Below, piece by piece: positions 31,925-33,373 of a stretch of 33,373 bases of DNA (the stretch's first letter is position 1; each line of letters starts with the position of its first letter). The stretch lies in the NCBI GenBank assembly GCA_002730555.1, contig PCAM01000008.1:1-33373 (forward strand). Direction: 5' to 3'. This stretch comes from Chloroflexota bacterium. Lineage in GTDB: Bacteria > Chloroflexota > Dehalococcoidia > Lucifugimonadales > Lucifugimonadaceae. The notes under the pieces were generated by a model. It saw nothing but the letters and a program-made list of their open reading frames with translations, was not told where the DNA came from and did not search any database. A program made the translations under genes and the position numbers.

Positions 31925-33373
31925 TTGCGAGCGTCCCTATCGTGCGCTACGATTGCGACCGCGACCCAGAACCTGCAAGGAATCCGACCCGTCGTAGAGG
32001 CGCGCTTTTCGAACGCGTCCACCGCCCCTGACGGCGAACGGAATCACATCAAACAGCCGGAGACCACAGCAATCTCTACCGATACGACGAACACAGATTC
32101 GCCAGAGTCCCCGGAACCCCCGAAATCCGAGGACGCTCGCAATGCACGAGTTGAACTTGAGGCGAAGCGAAAACAGGCCCAACTTGGCGGCGGTCAGCGG
32201 CGCGTAGACGCCCAGCGCGAGCGCGGCAAGCTGACGGCGCGCGACCGTCTCGAATTGCTGTTCGACCTGGGAACCTTCAACGAGATCGACACCTTCGTCA
32301 CCCACCGTGCGTCAGACCTCGGTCTGGACAGCCAGAGATTCGACGGCGACTCGGTGGTAACCGGCTACGGGGAGGTCGAAGGACGCACGGTCTGTGCGTA
32401 CGCACAGGACTTCACCGTCCTCGGCGGATCCCTATCTGAAGTCGCCGGGTTGAAGATCGCAAAAATTATGGACCACGCCGTGCGGATCGGCGCTCCGATA
32501 GTGGGCATCAACGACTCGGGAGGCGCCCGCATCCAGGAAGGCGTAACTTCGCTTGCCGGGTACGGCGAGATCTTCACACGCAACGTGATGGCGTCCGGCG
32601 TCGTGCCCCAGATCAGCGTCATCGCAGGCCCGACGGCCGGCGGCGCGGTCTACTCCCCCGCCATCACCGACTTTATTTTCATGGTCGACGGCATCGGACA
32701 GATGTACATCACCGGGCCGGACGTCGTGAAAGCCGTAACCGGTGAAGACGTGTCCGTAGAAGAGCTCGGCGGCGCCCAGACGCACGCGAACCTCAGCGGG
32801 GTCGCCCACTTCATCTCTCCGGACGAGCATGAGTGTTTCCAGTCCGTCCGGAAACTCCTTTCATACCTGCCCTCCAACAATGCCGAGGACGCTCCGCGGG
32901 TTAAATCGCCCGACGACCCGACCCGGAAAGAAGAATCCCTGGCGACGGTCGTGCCAGACAACCCGAACCAGCCTTACAGCATGCTGGACGTCATCGGCCC
33001 CATCGTCGACGGCGGAGAGTTTTACCAGGTTCAGGCGCAATACGCGCAGAACATCCTGGTTGGGTTCGCCCGCATGAACGGCGAGACCACCGGCATCGTC
33101 GCCCAGGAACCGGCGCAGGCCGCCGGTGTATTGGACATCAACGCCTCCGAAAAGGCGGCGCGATTCATCCGTTTTTGCGACTCATTCAGCATCCCGATCG
33201 TCACGCTGGTCGATACGCCCGGATTTATGCCGGGGACTGCACAGGAACACGCCGGGATCATCCGCCGTGGCGCCAAGCTGCTGTACGCGTACGTCGAGGC
33301 CACCGTCCCAAAGGTGACCGTCGTGACCCGGAAGGCGTATGGCGGGGCCTACATCGTCATGAGCAGCAAGCAC
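31925..33373 (+). CDS. Acyl-CoA carboxylase carboxyltransferase (beta) subunit, partial at window end
   Basis: This is the biotin-dependent carboxyltransferase of the propionyl-/acetyl-CoA carboxylase type, which makes methylmalonyl-CoA or a relative from acyl-CoA. Visible blocks are [45 protein letters not shown], then in the second crotonase-like half [16 protein letters not shown] and [14 protein letters not shown]. The gene runs off the window. The start is a problem: homologues begin near [15 protein letters not shown], but no ATG lies in frame before it. TTG 31925 is the first canonical codon and gives a Ser/Thr/Pro-rich extension of about 75 residues before that block. GGAG at 32059-32062 lies 9 bases before ATC 32072, from which MSTDTT-like sequence would begin. 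The true start is undecided. Confidence 0.9.
   Translation, partial: MRASLSCATIATATQNLQGIRPVVEARFSNASTAPDGERNHIKQPETTAISTDTTNTDSPESPEPPKSEDARNARVELEAKRKQAQLGGGQRRVDAQRERGKLTARDRLELLFDLGTFNEIDTFVTHRASDLGLDSQRFDGDSVVTGYGEVEGRTVCAYAQDFTVLGGSLSEVAGLKIAKIMDHAVRIGAPIVGINDSGGARIQEGVTSLAGYGEIFTRNVMASGVVPQISVIAGPTAGGAVYSPAITDFIFMVDGIGQMYITGPDVVKAVTGEDVSVEELGGAQTHANLSGVAHFISPDEHECFQSVRKLLSYLPSNNAEDAPRVKSPDDPTRKEESLATVVPDNPNQPYSMLDVIGPIVDGGEFYQVQAQYAQNILVGFARMNGETTGIVAQEPAQAAGVLDINASEKAARFIRFCDSFSIPIVTLVDTPGFMPGTAQEHAGIIRRGAKLLYAYVEATVPKVTVVTRKAYGGAYIVMSSKH

Overview
ORGANISM. The window is GC-rich, densely coded DNA with bacterial Shine-Dalgarno signals, many of the form GGAGT. Its gene content points to Chloroflexota, most likely a SAR202-type or other Dehalococcoidia lineage. 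The clues are a Chlor_Arch_YYY membrane protein, tandem enolase-superfamily dehydratases, several acyl-CoA dehydrogenases, many short-chain dehydrogenases, an NHL propeller protein, and short palindromic repeats between gene blocks. The lineage is inferred from family content; no rRNA or other strong phylogenetic marker is present. LAYOUT. Bases 1-3431 (minus) hold a giant membrane protein that joins a GT39-like transferase to a YYY domain. Bases 3699-6058 hold an M16 peptidase, an Xre-like regulator and a stand-alone AsnC/Lrp ligand-binding domain. Bases 6124-9732 hold three consecutive acyl-CoA dehydrogenases, followed to 11567 by a methyltransferase, a HIT protein and a YqeK-like HD hydrolase. 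After a repeat island come an NHL protein, a DinB-like protein, a flavin/PPOX protein and a truncated universal stress protein (11789-14053). Bases 14203-16602 hold two tandem sugar-acid dehydratase paralogues. After a second repeat island the minus strand carries an SDR and the two halves of D-glutamate cyclase around an unrecognised protein (16804-20021). Then come an epimerase, an intact 2-hydroxyacid dehydrogenase, a catalytically degenerate relative (22287-23270), a decayed membrane-protein gene (23579-24054), a third repeat island, a sarcosine-oxidase-like FAD enzyme and two tandem SDRs (to 27198). The right end holds housekeeping genes: glyS, a TlpA-like thioredoxin lipoprotein, a CopD-like membrane protein, folK-folP, and the start of an acyl-CoA carboxylase carboxyltransferase. 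HOW IT WORKS TOGETHER. The middle reads as a catabolic region for acyl-CoA thioesters, sugar acids, D-amino acids, N-methyl or D-amino acids and 2-hydroxyacids, built by tandem duplication and now partly decaying. This suits a heterotroph living on detrital organic matter, but that is inference. The most unusual items are the split D-glutamate cyclase locus with an unknown middle gene, the dehydrogenase that has lost its whole catalytic triad beside an intact one, and the two gene remnants that the ordinary gene calls miss.
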